Assembly: GCA_964523795.1 (NCBI GenBank)
Contig: CAZGAO010000009.1
Span: 1 to 64,000 of the forward strand
Length of the DNA stretch: 64,000 nt
DNA from: SABY01 sp964523795
Lineage (GTDB): Bacteria; Bacteroidota; Bacteroidia; Bacteroidales; 4484-276
Direction: 5' to 3'
Shown piece by piece: positions 44,400 through 53,085 of this stretch. A program made the translations under genes and the position numbers. The notes beneath the pieces were generated by a model. It was not told the origin of the DNA. It saw only the letters and a program-made list of their open reading frames with translations, and made no database searches. The stretch's first letter is position 1; each line of letters begins with the position of its first letter.

Positions 44400-47312
44400 A
44401 TGAAAAAGTCAGCCTTTTTATTCCTGTTTGCAATCTTCTTTTCTCCCTTCGCCATTGGGCAAAGCTTGCCCACCGGTGGAGAATGGACAATTATGGAAAC
44501 CTTTGATATTCCTGGTAAGGCCTCGGGCTTGGCCTGGGATGGCACCTACCTTTATTTTGGTATTTACGGCCAGTACGGCGACCAGTTTTATCAGTTCGAT
44601 CCCGCAAGCGGCGAAGCCACGCTTTTGTTCACGCATCCCGAAATCGAGGACAGCTTTGGGATGAGCTGCGATGGCGAAAATCTTTGGGTCATTCACCAGC
44701 CCTCGGGCAGTTCCAATCCCTCGTTGGCCACTCAGTTGGATTTGGGAGGAAACATCCTTTCCACCATCACCCTGCCCGATCACTACATGTCGGGCATTGC
44801 CTGGGATGAGGGTAAACTTTGGGTTTCCACTTATTATCCCGATCCGGGCACCGTTTATCAAATTGATGACCAGGGCACGGTTCTCCAACAATTTGCACCA
44901 CCCATCGCTGATCAGGTGTGGGACTTGTGTCGGCAGGATGACTTCTTGTGGTTTGCCGATTATAATGCCGACCTGATTTACAAAACCGATCTAAGTGGTG
45001 CCATCCTCGAGCAGCATGATGCCGAAAATATTAAACCCTCAGGAATTGTTTACGATGGCACTTTCCTGTGGTATGTCGATGGGCAGTTGTCGAGTCCGAG
45101 CACGCTTTACAAGATCGACCTGGGCGGCGCAGGCACACCAGAGATTAATGTCCCTGTAACTTATCACGATTTTGGGATGGTTACCGTTGGCGATTCTGCG
45201 GTGTGGAATCTTAGCGTCTTCAATCAGGGCAATGCCCCGCTTAGCCTCGATAATTTTATCATTCCCAATTTGACACCGGTATTCACCTACGAAGTTTTCC
45301 CTCAAATAGTCGAGCCTGGTGAAAGCACCGAGTTGGTATTGATTTTTAAACCCATCGAAGCAAGCCTCCTGGCTGTTCTTATTAACCTCCAATCCAACGA
45401 CCCGGTAACGCCCGAAGTCGAAATACAGTTGGAGGGAGAATCGGTGCTGGAAGGTCCGGTTATTCAAGTGGTTGACGATAATTATGACTACGGGCAGGTG
45501 CGTGCCAGGGCTTTTACCCGTTGGTTTGTAGAGCTGGCAAATATTGGCGATGAAGCCCTCATCATCGAAAGCATCGAAAGCAGCGATCCTGCCTTTGTGG
45601 TGGACGAAACCATTGTTTTCCCCTTTTCGATTTCACCACTCCAAATCGCTGATTTTGGTATTTGGTTTAATCCCGGCGAGGGCCTTGTTTATGAGGGTAT
45701 GCTAGCGATCTTCAGCAATGATCCACAAAATCCTGAAGTGGAGGTTTTAATCTCGGGCCAGGGCGTGGAACAGGATTATCCGATGGGCGAGCAGCTCTGG
45801 CAATATACCATCTCCGGAGGTTTCGACAATAGCCCAAAAGCTATTGGTTCTCTCAAAGATATTACCGGCGATGCCGTTAACGAAGTCATCGTTGCTTCCG
45901 AGGATAATCTTGTCCGTTGCTTTAATGGCAATTCCGATGGCTCGGCCGATGTGCTGTGGGCGCACGAAATTTATTCGGGCAATGTTTATCAAAGCGAGGC
46001 CTTGGGCTTTTTGCCCGATATCGATGGCGATGGCTACGATGAAGTAGTGGTGGGCACTACCGGCGGCGATCGTGCGGTAAAAGTCTTGTCGGGAAAAACA
46101 GGCGAGCAGGTCTGGGTTTTTCACACCAATACCTGGGGCGATGGCGGCTGGGTTTACGAGGTGGATGCCAGTCGCGATTATACCGGCGATGATGTGGCCG
46201 ATGTGCTGGCCTGCGCCGGCGGTAGTTCCACGGGAACTGGGGCCAGCCGGGTGTTTTGCTTAGATGGAAGCAATGGCGATCTGGTGTGGGATTACTATCT
46301 AAATGGCCCTGGATTTTCGGTTATTGCCATCGATGATGTAAATGGCGACGGTATTTCGGATGTGCTTGCGGGGGCTGCCAATGCCGACGAAAGTCAGGGC
46401 AAAACCGTGTGTGTGGATGGCAGCACAGGCTTTGAGATTTGGACTGATCTGGCCGAAGGAAGCTCGGTGTGGGCTCTTGCCCAACTGGACGACATTAATA
46501 GCGATGGCGTAAACGACGTGGCTTCGGGTGAGTTCGGTAGTGGTGATTTTAAAATATTTGATGCCACCAATGGTGATGTTTTGCAGAGTGGAAGCATGGG
46601 CGGCGGCTACGTGATTATCACCGACATTGTTCCCCTGAATGATGTAAATGATGATGGCTACGCCGATTTCACCATCCAGGCAAGCACCAGCAATCTGGTA
46701 GTTGTGGATGGCTTGACCGGCGAAACCCTCTGGCTGACATCTTTGGCCGACCAGGTGCAAAAGGTAAATCGCATTCCCGATGTGAGCGGCGATGGCATTA
46801 ACGATATTGCGGTGGGTACTTTGTATCAGAATAATTATGTTTATTTTATTGATGGTGTAAACGGCGACATCCTCGATGAAATAGAATATGGACAGCCGGT
46901 GGACGCGCTTTTGGTTATTCCGGATATTAATGGCGATGACTCGTGGGAGGTGGTAGCCGGTGGCCGCGAGGGTAAGGTGGTTTGTTTTTCGGGTGGTTTG
47001 GATGCCAATACTTTTACCTCCGAATACGCAAGCCCTGTGGTGAAACTTACTATTTTAGTATCTCCTAATCCGATAGCCAACCATGGTTTGATAAGCCTGG
47101 AAGCCACGGATGCGGTTGAGGGAAATCTTAGCCTTATCACAGCAGGAGGTCGGATGATTAAGGATTTTGGCTTTCAAAAACTTGAAAACGAAACAAAATT
47201 ATTTCCATTAAATATCCAAACTAAAAATGGCGAAAGGCTATTGCCGGGCTTGTATTTTGTGGTATTTTCACACGGGCAATATACCACGTCCACCAAAGTA
47301 ATAGTAAGGTAA
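44400..47312 (+). CDS. T9SS-exported double-propeller protein with ASH domains
   Basis: A 970-residue exported protein. Signal peptide about 1-20 (ends AIGQ). N-terminal propeller (about 25-250; repeated L-x-W-D-G-x-x-L-W blades). Two ASPM/HYDIN-type beta-sandwiches (about 250-350 and 355-460; each has DFGMV or DYGQV and an SNDP motif). A second propeller of FG-GAP/PQQ type (about 465-880) has calcium loops such as DIDGDGYDE and DVNGDGISD. T9SS sorting domain about 890-970 (VSPNPIANH). Surface binding or scaffold role inferred. Only 12 bases separate it from the PP2C gene, so read-through into the signalling set is possible. Confidence 0.83.
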   Translation: MKKSAFLFLFAIFFSPFAIGQSLPTGGEWTIMETFDIPGKASGLAWDGTYLYFGIYGQYGDQFYQFDPASGEATLLFTHPEIEDSFGMSCDGENLWVIHQPSGSSNPSLATQLDLGGNILSTITLPDHYMSGIAWDEGKLWVSTYYPDPGTVYQIDDQGTVLQQFAPPIADQVWDLCRQDDFLWFADYNADLIYKTDLSGAILEQHDAENIKPSGIVYDGTFLWYVDGQLSSPSTLYKIDLGGAGTPEINVPVTYHDFGMVTVGDSAVWNLSVFNQGNAPLSLDNFIIPNLTPVFTYEVFPQIVEPGESTELVLIFKPIEASLLAVLINLQSNDPVTPEVEIQLEGESVLEGPVIQVVDDNYDYGQVRARAFTRWFVELANIGDEALIIESIESSDPAFVVDETIVFPFSISPLQIADFGIWFNPGEGLVYEGMLAIFSNDPQNPEVEVLISGQGVEQDYPMGEQLWQYTISGGFDNSPKAIGSLKDITGDAVNEVIVASEDNLVRCFNGNSDGSADVLWAHEIYSGNVYQSEALGFLPDIDGDGYDEVVVGTTGGDRAVKVLSGKTGEQVWVFHTNTWGDGGWVYEVDASRDYTGDDVADVLACAGGSSTGTGASRVFCLDGSNGDLVWDYYLNGPGFSVIAIDDVNGDGISDVLAGAANADESQGKTVCVDGSTGFEIWTDLAEGSSVWALAQLDDINSDGVNDVASGEFGSGDFKIFDATNGDVLQSGSMGGGYVIITDIVPLNDVNDDGYADFTIQASTSNLVVVDGLTGETLWLTSLADQVQKVNRIPDVSGDGINDIAVGTLYQNNYVYFIDGVNGDILDEIEYGQPVDALLVIPDINGDDSWEVVAGGREGKVVCFSGGLDANTFTSEYASPVVKLTILVSPNPIANHGLISLEATDAVEGNLSLITAGGRMIKDFGFQKLENETKLFPLNIQTKNGERLLPGLYFVVFSHGQYTTSTKVIVR

Positions 47313-47324
47313 GACCGCTTTAAC

Positions 47325-48044
47325 ATGATAATAGAAGCAGCAGGGTTTTCGCACACGGGCACTCGAAGAGCCAAAAATGAGGATGCGGTTTTGATGCACG
47401 ATCAAATTTATAATTCAGGATTTTTTGAATTTGAAGGCGAAAACCATGCGCGCATTTTTGTTGCCGATGGGGTAGGGGGTGCTCCTGCCGGCGATATAGC
47501 TGCTCATTATGTCTTAAGCCAGCTCAACCAGCGTATCCCGCCGGCATCTTATCCGCAAAAAACCGACCTTGAACAAACACTTATTTCCATCAACAACGAT
47601 TTGTGCGAGTATGGCAAAAGCAACTTGCATACCCACAGCATGGCTACTACTTTAAGTGGAATTTTGGTCAATGACCATCAATATCGCATTGTTAATGCCG
47701 GCGATTCGCGGGTGATGATATTACGTGGAAAGAATTTGGAACAGCTCACCACCGATGATATTATGGATGTTCACGCCATGTACCGACCGCTCACAAATTA
47801 TTTTGGTGGTCCTGTGCCACTGGTTAAACCTGCCATTATCGATTCGGATGAAGATTTAAAAACCGATACCCTATTTTTTATTAGCTCCGATGGCATCTTT
47901 CATTGCTTTTCTACCAACCAGCTTGGGAAAATCCTGGCTAATTCGAGCAGCCTCGCTACAAAGGCGAAAAGTATTCGCGATGAAGCACTCGCCACAGGCT
48001 CGCCCGACAATATCTCATGTGTTTTGCTAAAAATAAGTTTTTAA
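47325..48044 (+). CDS. PP2C-type Ser/Thr protein phosphatase
   Basis: A 239-residue cytoplasmic metal-dependent phosphatase. PP2C motifs are in order and intact: TRRAKNED (13-20, Asp20), ADGVGG (47-52, Asp48), SMATTL (105-110), NAGDSR (124-129), ISSDG near residue 189 and GSPDN near the end. These aspartates bind the two metal ions. It would remove phosphate from targets of the kinase encoded 20 bases downstream. No membrane segment or extra domain. First gene of the proposed phospho-signalling set. Confidence 0.92.
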   Translation: MIIEAAGFSHTGTRRAKNEDAVLMHDQIYNSGFFEFEGENHARIFVADGVGGAPAGDIAAHYVLSQLNQRIPPASYPQKTDLEQTLISINNDLCEYGKSNLHTHSMATTLSGILVNDHQYRIVNAGDSRVMILRGKNLEQLTTDDIMDVHAMYRPLTNYFGGPVPLVKPAIIDSDEDLKTDTLFFISSDGIFHCFSTNQLGKILANSSSLATKAKSIRDEALATGSPDNISCVLLKISF

Positions 48045-48064
48045 TGAAAAATTATTTTTAGGAT

Positions 48065-51000
48065 ATGAACGAATTTTTTACTGACATATACCAAACAAAG
48101 GCCTATACAGCCGATGACTTCGGCAAGGATACCAAAATCCTGCAAACGGTGGGAAGAACTATACCCTATTTGTCGGATTTTGCACTGGATGAAAACAGAA
48201 CTCAGGCCTACCACCCTGAACCATTGCCCGAAAAAAAAACGGCTAATTACCAGTTGGCACCCGGCGATAAGGTAGAACTCAACAGCATAAGCTACACCGT
48301 AAGCGGGATCATTGCCGAGGAAGGCAAAAATGCTGAAGCTGCCATTTATAAGGTAAAAAACCCGAAAGATGAGGTTTTTGTCTTGAAGCTCTATTATGAG
48401 TTTAGCAATCCTCGTCTTGAACCCAATTCGGATACCCTGCAACGCATTCGCGAAATTAACAGCCACGACATTTTGCGCCTGTTCGACTTTGGCACCGGCC
48501 CCAATAAACATCTCGAAAAGTATTGCTTCGAAATTGTGGACTTTGCCGCCGGTGGCGACTTGCTTAATGTTGCCGACATCCCAAAGAAATATACTCCCGA
48601 TTTTATTAGCGAAAAAGTAGTACAATCGGTGGCAGATGGCTTGCGTACCCTTCACGCCGAAAAAATTTACCACTGCGACCTGAAACCGCAGAATGTTTTC
48701 TTTTTGGATGCGGAGCAAAGCAAAATTGTGATCGGTGATTATGGTTCCGCAAAATCCTTCGAGAAATCATCGCACAAGGAGCTGAGTTATACTACCATCA
48801 CTAAGGGCACCGAGTTTTATCTCGCTCCCGAGCAGGCTTTTGGTATTGTTTCCGAGAAAAATGATTATTACAGCCTGGGCATGATCGTCCTCCACCTGCT
48901 TTACCCCGACCAGGTTAACCGCGAGAATTTGCGGCGTATTTTTGAACGACGTACCAAGGGCTTGCCCATCATCGATTTTGATGATCGTTTCAAGCGACTA
49001 AACATGCTTATTCAGGGGCTTACCCTACAGGATTATAACAGCCGATGGGGCGAAAAGGAGCTGAGCCGATGGTTGGCAGGCGAGGAGGTGGAAGTAAACT
49101 ACAACTTGGCAGGTCATCGTCAGGTGCTGAAAATTGGGGAAATCGAAATCAAGACCGGCGACCAACTGGCGGCATACATTCGCAGCGATCCCTTCTTTTT
49201 TGATGAGCTTATCGAGGACAGGGAAGGCTATAGTATGCTGCTGGCCTGGCTTAAAAATATGCAGGGCGAACAGAACGCTGTGCAGTTTGACGGCATGGTA
49301 TCTTACTACAAAAAGTATTTCGGTTTCGATTATGTAAAAGAGGCCTTGCTGTTTTATTTTGACCCGGCGCATCAGGTTAGCGTGGGCCTGGAAACATTCC
49401 GCTTTGCTGTGGATCAGGATATCGAAACTGCTGCATCCAATTTCTTTAAAACCCTGGATGCGCTGTGGAAAACTACCGATTTCGAAGTTATGCGTTTTTA
49501 CTTTTTCCGCTTCGAGTTTGCCATGCGCAGGCTAAGGGTGAAATCAGGAAATGAGTCTCAAAAAATTATCGACTTTATCCTGAACAAAATTGCGGCTATT
49601 GTTGAAACGGCTAACAGCGTTGACTTTTCGGAGTTAAAAGCCGATATTTATATCCACTTAAAAGATCAGCATTTTTGTGATTTTTTCTATTTGTTTGATG
49701 CCCGGCGTAACTTTAAAGACCTGTGTGGCCATGAATATACCAGTTTGTTTGAGCTTGACGAATTGCTGCGATCCAATCCGCCTGGAGGCAAAACCGAAAC
49801 CCTGCACTGCGAAAAGCATTCGTTTTTGCGCCAACGGGTAAGCAGGGAGGATCTTTTGGAGTTTTTCGAATTCAGCGATACGGCTCCCGGGTTTTTTAGG
49901 GATAAAGAAGTGGATTATCGCTTGCTTCTGGAACTGATCCACAAATTTACAAAGCCCCGATATAGCCTTCCTTTCTTGCAACAAGTGGTGGCGCATTACA
50001 AAAATTCCCCGCCCCGTATATTTACTGCCTTGGTTTTACGCCTGCTCGATCCCGAAAGAGCGATAAAGGTAAGTGGTAAAGAGATATTGCTTCACCAGCA
50101 TGGTGATTTCAAAAATAAGCTGGAAGATTTTTTTGAGGCCCTCAATCGATTCCGCCTCACCGCATCTATCGAGCAGGTGAGAACCCTGTTCTTTGACTTT
50201 GAATTGTGCATGATGCAAATCGCTGCCGATGATGCCGTCTTTGGCCAAAAACAGGCAGCACTTGCTTTTGGGAAAATACAGGAAATCCTCCAGGTTCAAG
50301 CTCCCGACATGCAGCTTCTAAAGGCTTCTTTTTACCCGGATATGAGGGAGGAGCAGCTCCTGGAAATCATTTATGCCTTTTTGCCTGCTGCCTCTTTTTG
50401 TAACCACCTGGGCGATTACCTTAGCTCCGGCAACGAAATTGCACTTTACTACTTGCAATATCCCGGAAAATACAACGAAAAGTCCTCGACCATCGAACGT
50501 GAAATATATCTTAAAAAGGCCGGGCAACGCGGACTTCTCGATTTGTCCTTCAAGGATTTTATCATGCGGGTCTTCCATCGAAATGCCTTTACTGACGTGA
50601 GCATCGAAAATATGGTTTTTGATGAGCAGGCAGCCAACGAGCTTTCCGTTTATTATGTTTATTCCGGCTCTATCCAAAATTATCTGGAATCTTTGGGCTA
50701 CCATCTGGACTTCGACTGCCAGCCCTCATCGCAACAAAAGGTAACGCTCCCCATTAAAATGCTTACCAGCGATACCGGCTTGTATCAAAAATTTGCTACC
50801 CACCTGCACCACCACCATGCCATTGGAAACCTTGATCCCAATTTGGAATCCCAATTTCTGTCCAAATTTGAGGTACTCAAACAGCGCGATTTCAGAGCTT
50901 CCTTTAGTTTGGTGCCACGATATATGCTGCATTTGTTGCCGCCCTTTGCCTTGCTCTTTCTGGCCTCTGCCTACTTGTTCGATTTTTCCTTTTTCAAGCA

Positions 51001-51493
51001 GCTTTCATTTTCGATTTCTCCCGCGCTCAACATGGTGTCGGCACGCCTGGCCACCGCCAATTTTAGCAGCCTGCTTTTCTCGGCATATTTTGTAAACCTT
51101 TGGCTGGGTATTGCATTTTTGCTCCCTGTTTTTAGTCTCAAATACAAAAGAAAACAGTTCGAAAATTTCACCCTCCTTTACAGCTCTTTAATCAGCAAAC
51201 TGACTACGCTCCTGGTGTTTGCGCCGGTTTTGTTTATCGCCGGTTATTATTTTTCCAACTTGATATTTGGTGATTCAATTTTTATTCTAAAATGGCTCAA
51301 TCTTACTTTGGGTACTTCCGATTTTATAATTTTACTCTATATTCTTTTCATGCTTTACCAGTCTTTGCAAGTGGTGCATGCTATTTTCAGAGCATTCGGA
51401 AAAATCCGTATTGTGCCCTTGCTTATTGCTGTGTGCGCCTATTTGCTGTTGTATTACTTCACTATCATCAACCAAAACTTGTACGTACTATGA
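48065..51493 (+). CDS. Ser/Thr protein kinase with large helical region and C-terminal membrane anchor
   Basis: A 1142-residue protein. Kinase domain about 70-340 with complete catalytic set: VLKLYY Lys108, HCDLKPQN Asp205, DYG in place of DFG with Asp225, and APEQ in the activation loop. The N-terminal 70 residues are low-complexity. About 350-945 is a large, mostly helical region of unknown fold. About 950-1142 has five or six hydrophobic segments, so the protein is tethered to the inner membrane by its C-terminus, the reverse of the usual PknB order. It probably phosphorylates the FHA protein or other members of this set. Its stop overlaps the next start in ATGA. Confidence 0.9.
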   Translation: MNEFFTDIYQTKAYTADDFGKDTKILQTVGRTIPYLSDFALDENRTQAYHPEPLPEKKTANYQLAPGDKVELNSISYTVSGIIAEEGKNAEAAIYKVKNPKDEVFVLKLYYEFSNPRLEPNSDTLQRIREINSHDILRLFDFGTGPNKHLEKYCFEIVDFAAGGDLLNVADIPKKYTPDFISEKVVQSVADGLRTLHAEKIYHCDLKPQNVFFLDAEQSKIVIGDYGSAKSFEKSSHKELSYTTITKGTEFYLAPEQAFGIVSEKNDYYSLGMIVLHLLYPDQVNRENLRRIFERRTKGLPIIDFDDRFKRLNMLIQGLTLQDYNSRWGEKELSRWLAGEEVEVNYNLAGHRQVLKIGEIEIKTGDQLAAYIRSDPFFFDELIEDREGYSMLLAWLKNMQGEQNAVQFDGMVSYYKKYFGFDYVKEALLFYFDPAHQVSVGLETFRFAVDQDIETAASNFFKTLDALWKTTDFEVMRFYFFRFEFAMRRLRVKSGNESQKIIDFILNKIAAIVETANSVDFSELKADIYIHLKDQHFCDFFYLFDARRNFKDLCGHEYTSLFELDELLRSNPPGGKTETLHCEKHSFLRQRVSREDLLEFFEFSDTAPGFFRDKEVDYRLLLELIHKFTKPRYSLPFLQQVVAHYKNSPPRIFTALVLRLLDPERAIKVSGKEILLHQHGDFKNKLEDFFEALNRFRLTASIEQVRTLFFDFELCMMQIAADDAVFGQKQAALAFGKIQEILQVQAPDMQLLKASFYPDMREEQLLEIIYAFLPAASFCNHLGDYLSSGNEIALYYLQYPGKYNEKSSTIEREIYLKKAGQRGLLDLSFKDFIMRVFHRNAFTDVSIENMVFDEQAANELSVYYVYSGSIQNYLESLGYHLDFDCQPSSQQKVTLPIKMLTSDTGLYQKFATHLHHHHAIGNLDPNLESQFLSKFEVLKQRDFRASFSLVPRYMLHLLPPFALLFLASAYLFDFSFFKQLSFSISPALNMVSARLATANFSSLLFSAYFVNLWLGIAFLLPVFSLKYKRKQFENFTLLYSSLISKLTTLLVFAPVLFIAGYYFSNLIFGDSIFILKWLNLTLGTSDFIILLYILFMLYQSLQVVHAIFRAFGKIRIVPLLIAVCAYLLLYYFTIINQNLYVL

Positions 51494-53007
51494 GCGGGCC
51501 AAAAAGTTATTCGTGCAGGGTTTTTAATAAGCAATTGCTCGGCTTGTTTATGCAGCAGGCAGCCATCGACAATTTATGGGAATTGCTGCATTCGCGGCGC
51601 ATTGTGGATAAACAAAGAGGAATCGAAATTACCAACGATGACTTTATCCGTGCCAATGCTGCAAGTTATCAGGAACTTTGGATGAACCCCGGGGTAACCA
51701 AAGGCAAAGTGCTCGATCAGCAGCAGTTCGACAATAGTTACAATTGGATGCAGGCTGCCCTAAATCATCATCAAAAGTTAAAAACTAAACTGGAAGCGCA
51801 GCATCAGGATTTTGACCGCATCGAAGAAGCCTGGCACGCCTATCTTGACCTGGAACTTTTTAAAAAGGATTTGGATGAGGAGTTTATGAGCCTGAAAAAT
51901 CAGATGTTCGATTATTTGAAATCTTTAAAAATTGATAAAAGAAAAAAAGAGCAAGGCATCAGCCGACTTGCTGCGATGGAAATCTCTTACGTCCTCCCGG
52001 AGTTTCCGGTCGAGCGGATTGAGGCAATGGAGAGCATCCGTCAAAATATGATAGCTCATTACAACGAAAGTAAAAGGCAAATTGGGATGGAGGCTGGTAT
52101 TGAGGAAAGTAGAAAACGAGCAGTGTTTCACAAAACAAAGGTAAAAATGCTGATCGATGAAAGCCTGTCCATTCATAATTCTGATTTTGATTTGGATGTG
52201 ATGCTTTCGTCCATCAGGCAGGCTATTGCCAAAATTGAATCCGCCAGCCAGGCGGTCATTTATAAAAATCGCCTCCAGAAAATTTTGAAAAATAATAGCG
52301 GACAGGAATCCTATTTTTTTGCTGAACTGTTCGAGGATTTGAAAAAGTATAGCGATAAACAGGAAAAGCGAATCAGCCTTGAAATGCTAATCCAAAAACT
52401 GCCCGAAGGTTTGCTGTCAAAGGATTTGCTTGTCGAAATTAATAAAGTAAGAACGGATATTGATTTGTTAATGCAGCAAGTGCAAATTAAAAATGACGAT
52501 CTGGCAAGGATTGAGCACAGTATTTACAAAATTAAAGAAAAGCAAGCTGCCGCCTTTCGGGAACAGCAATATATAAAATCGAATATTGTGGCCTGCCTCA
52601 ACGATTTAAACTATACCGTGGCTGATGATACCGAGCTGATCGATTTAGAAAGCAGCGATGATTTTCTGCTTTCTATTCCCGGCCAGTCCAACTACCTCAA
52701 TCTGCGCTTTGATACCACAGGAAATGTGTTGTACAATTTTTTGATACCTGATGAACCGGATAGTTTATCTTACGATGAAAAATCGCTTAAGTATGCCGAA
52801 ATGCAGGATACCTGTACTGCTTTTAAAAAAGTGCTTGCGGATTTGAAAAGCCAGGGACTAAACATCGATTTGCAGCACGAAATCCTGATAAGCGAGAAAG
52901 CCCTGGTAGCCTTACCCCGAATATATCGCAGCAAGCTGAATCCAATAAAGACAGCAAAACCCGCAAAACAAAAACCGGGCAGTATTCACAGAGATATAAA
53001 AAAATAA
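51490..53007 (+). CDS. Coiled-coil protein of the signalling set
   Basis: A 505-residue protein with no signal peptide or membrane segment. The start was set at the ATG that overlaps the kinase stop (ATGA at 51490); a longer frame reaching back into the kinase gene lacks sense. Residues about 80-220 and 240-400 are charged and helix-rich with heptad-like patterns, suggesting coiled coils. About 405-470 is a more globular segment (FLLSIPGQSNYLNLRF). The C-terminal end is basic and proline-containing. It is not a family I recognise. Translational coupling to the kinase suggests a structural or adaptor role. Confidence 0.8.
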   Translation: MSGPKSYSCRVFNKQLLGLFMQQAAIDNLWELLHSRRIVDKQRGIEITNDDFIRANAASYQELWMNPGVTKGKVLDQQQFDNSYNWMQAALNHHQKLKTKLEAQHQDFDRIEEAWHAYLDLELFKKDLDEEFMSLKNQMFDYLKSLKIDKRKKEQGISRLAAMEISYVLPEFPVERIEAMESIRQNMIAHYNESKRQIGMEAGIEESRKRAVFHKTKVKMLIDESLSIHNSDFDLDVMLSSIRQAIAKIESASQAVIYKNRLQKILKNNSGQESYFFAELFEDLKKYSDKQEKRISLEMLIQKLPEGLLSKDLLVEINKVRTDIDLLMQQVQIKNDDLARIEHSIYKIKEKQAAAFREQQYIKSNIVACLNDLNYTVADDTELIDLESSDDFLLSIPGQSNYLNLRFDTTGNVLYNFLIPDEPDSLSYDEKSLKYAEMQDTCTAFKKVLADLKSQGLNIDLQHEILISEKALVALPRIYRSKLNPIKTAKPAKQKPGSIHRDIKK

Positions 53008-53085
53008 AACAATCTTATTACCGCTTCTTTGCTTCAAGTCTTATTTTCTTAATTTTGAAAATATTTTTAAATCAAACCAAAGCCG

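Noticed and set aside
51292..51489. Longer N-terminus of the coiled-coil protein inside the kinase gene
   Set aside because: The extra 66 residues are an out-of-frame reading of the kinase membrane domain. The ATGA overlap at 51490 gives a natural coupled start.
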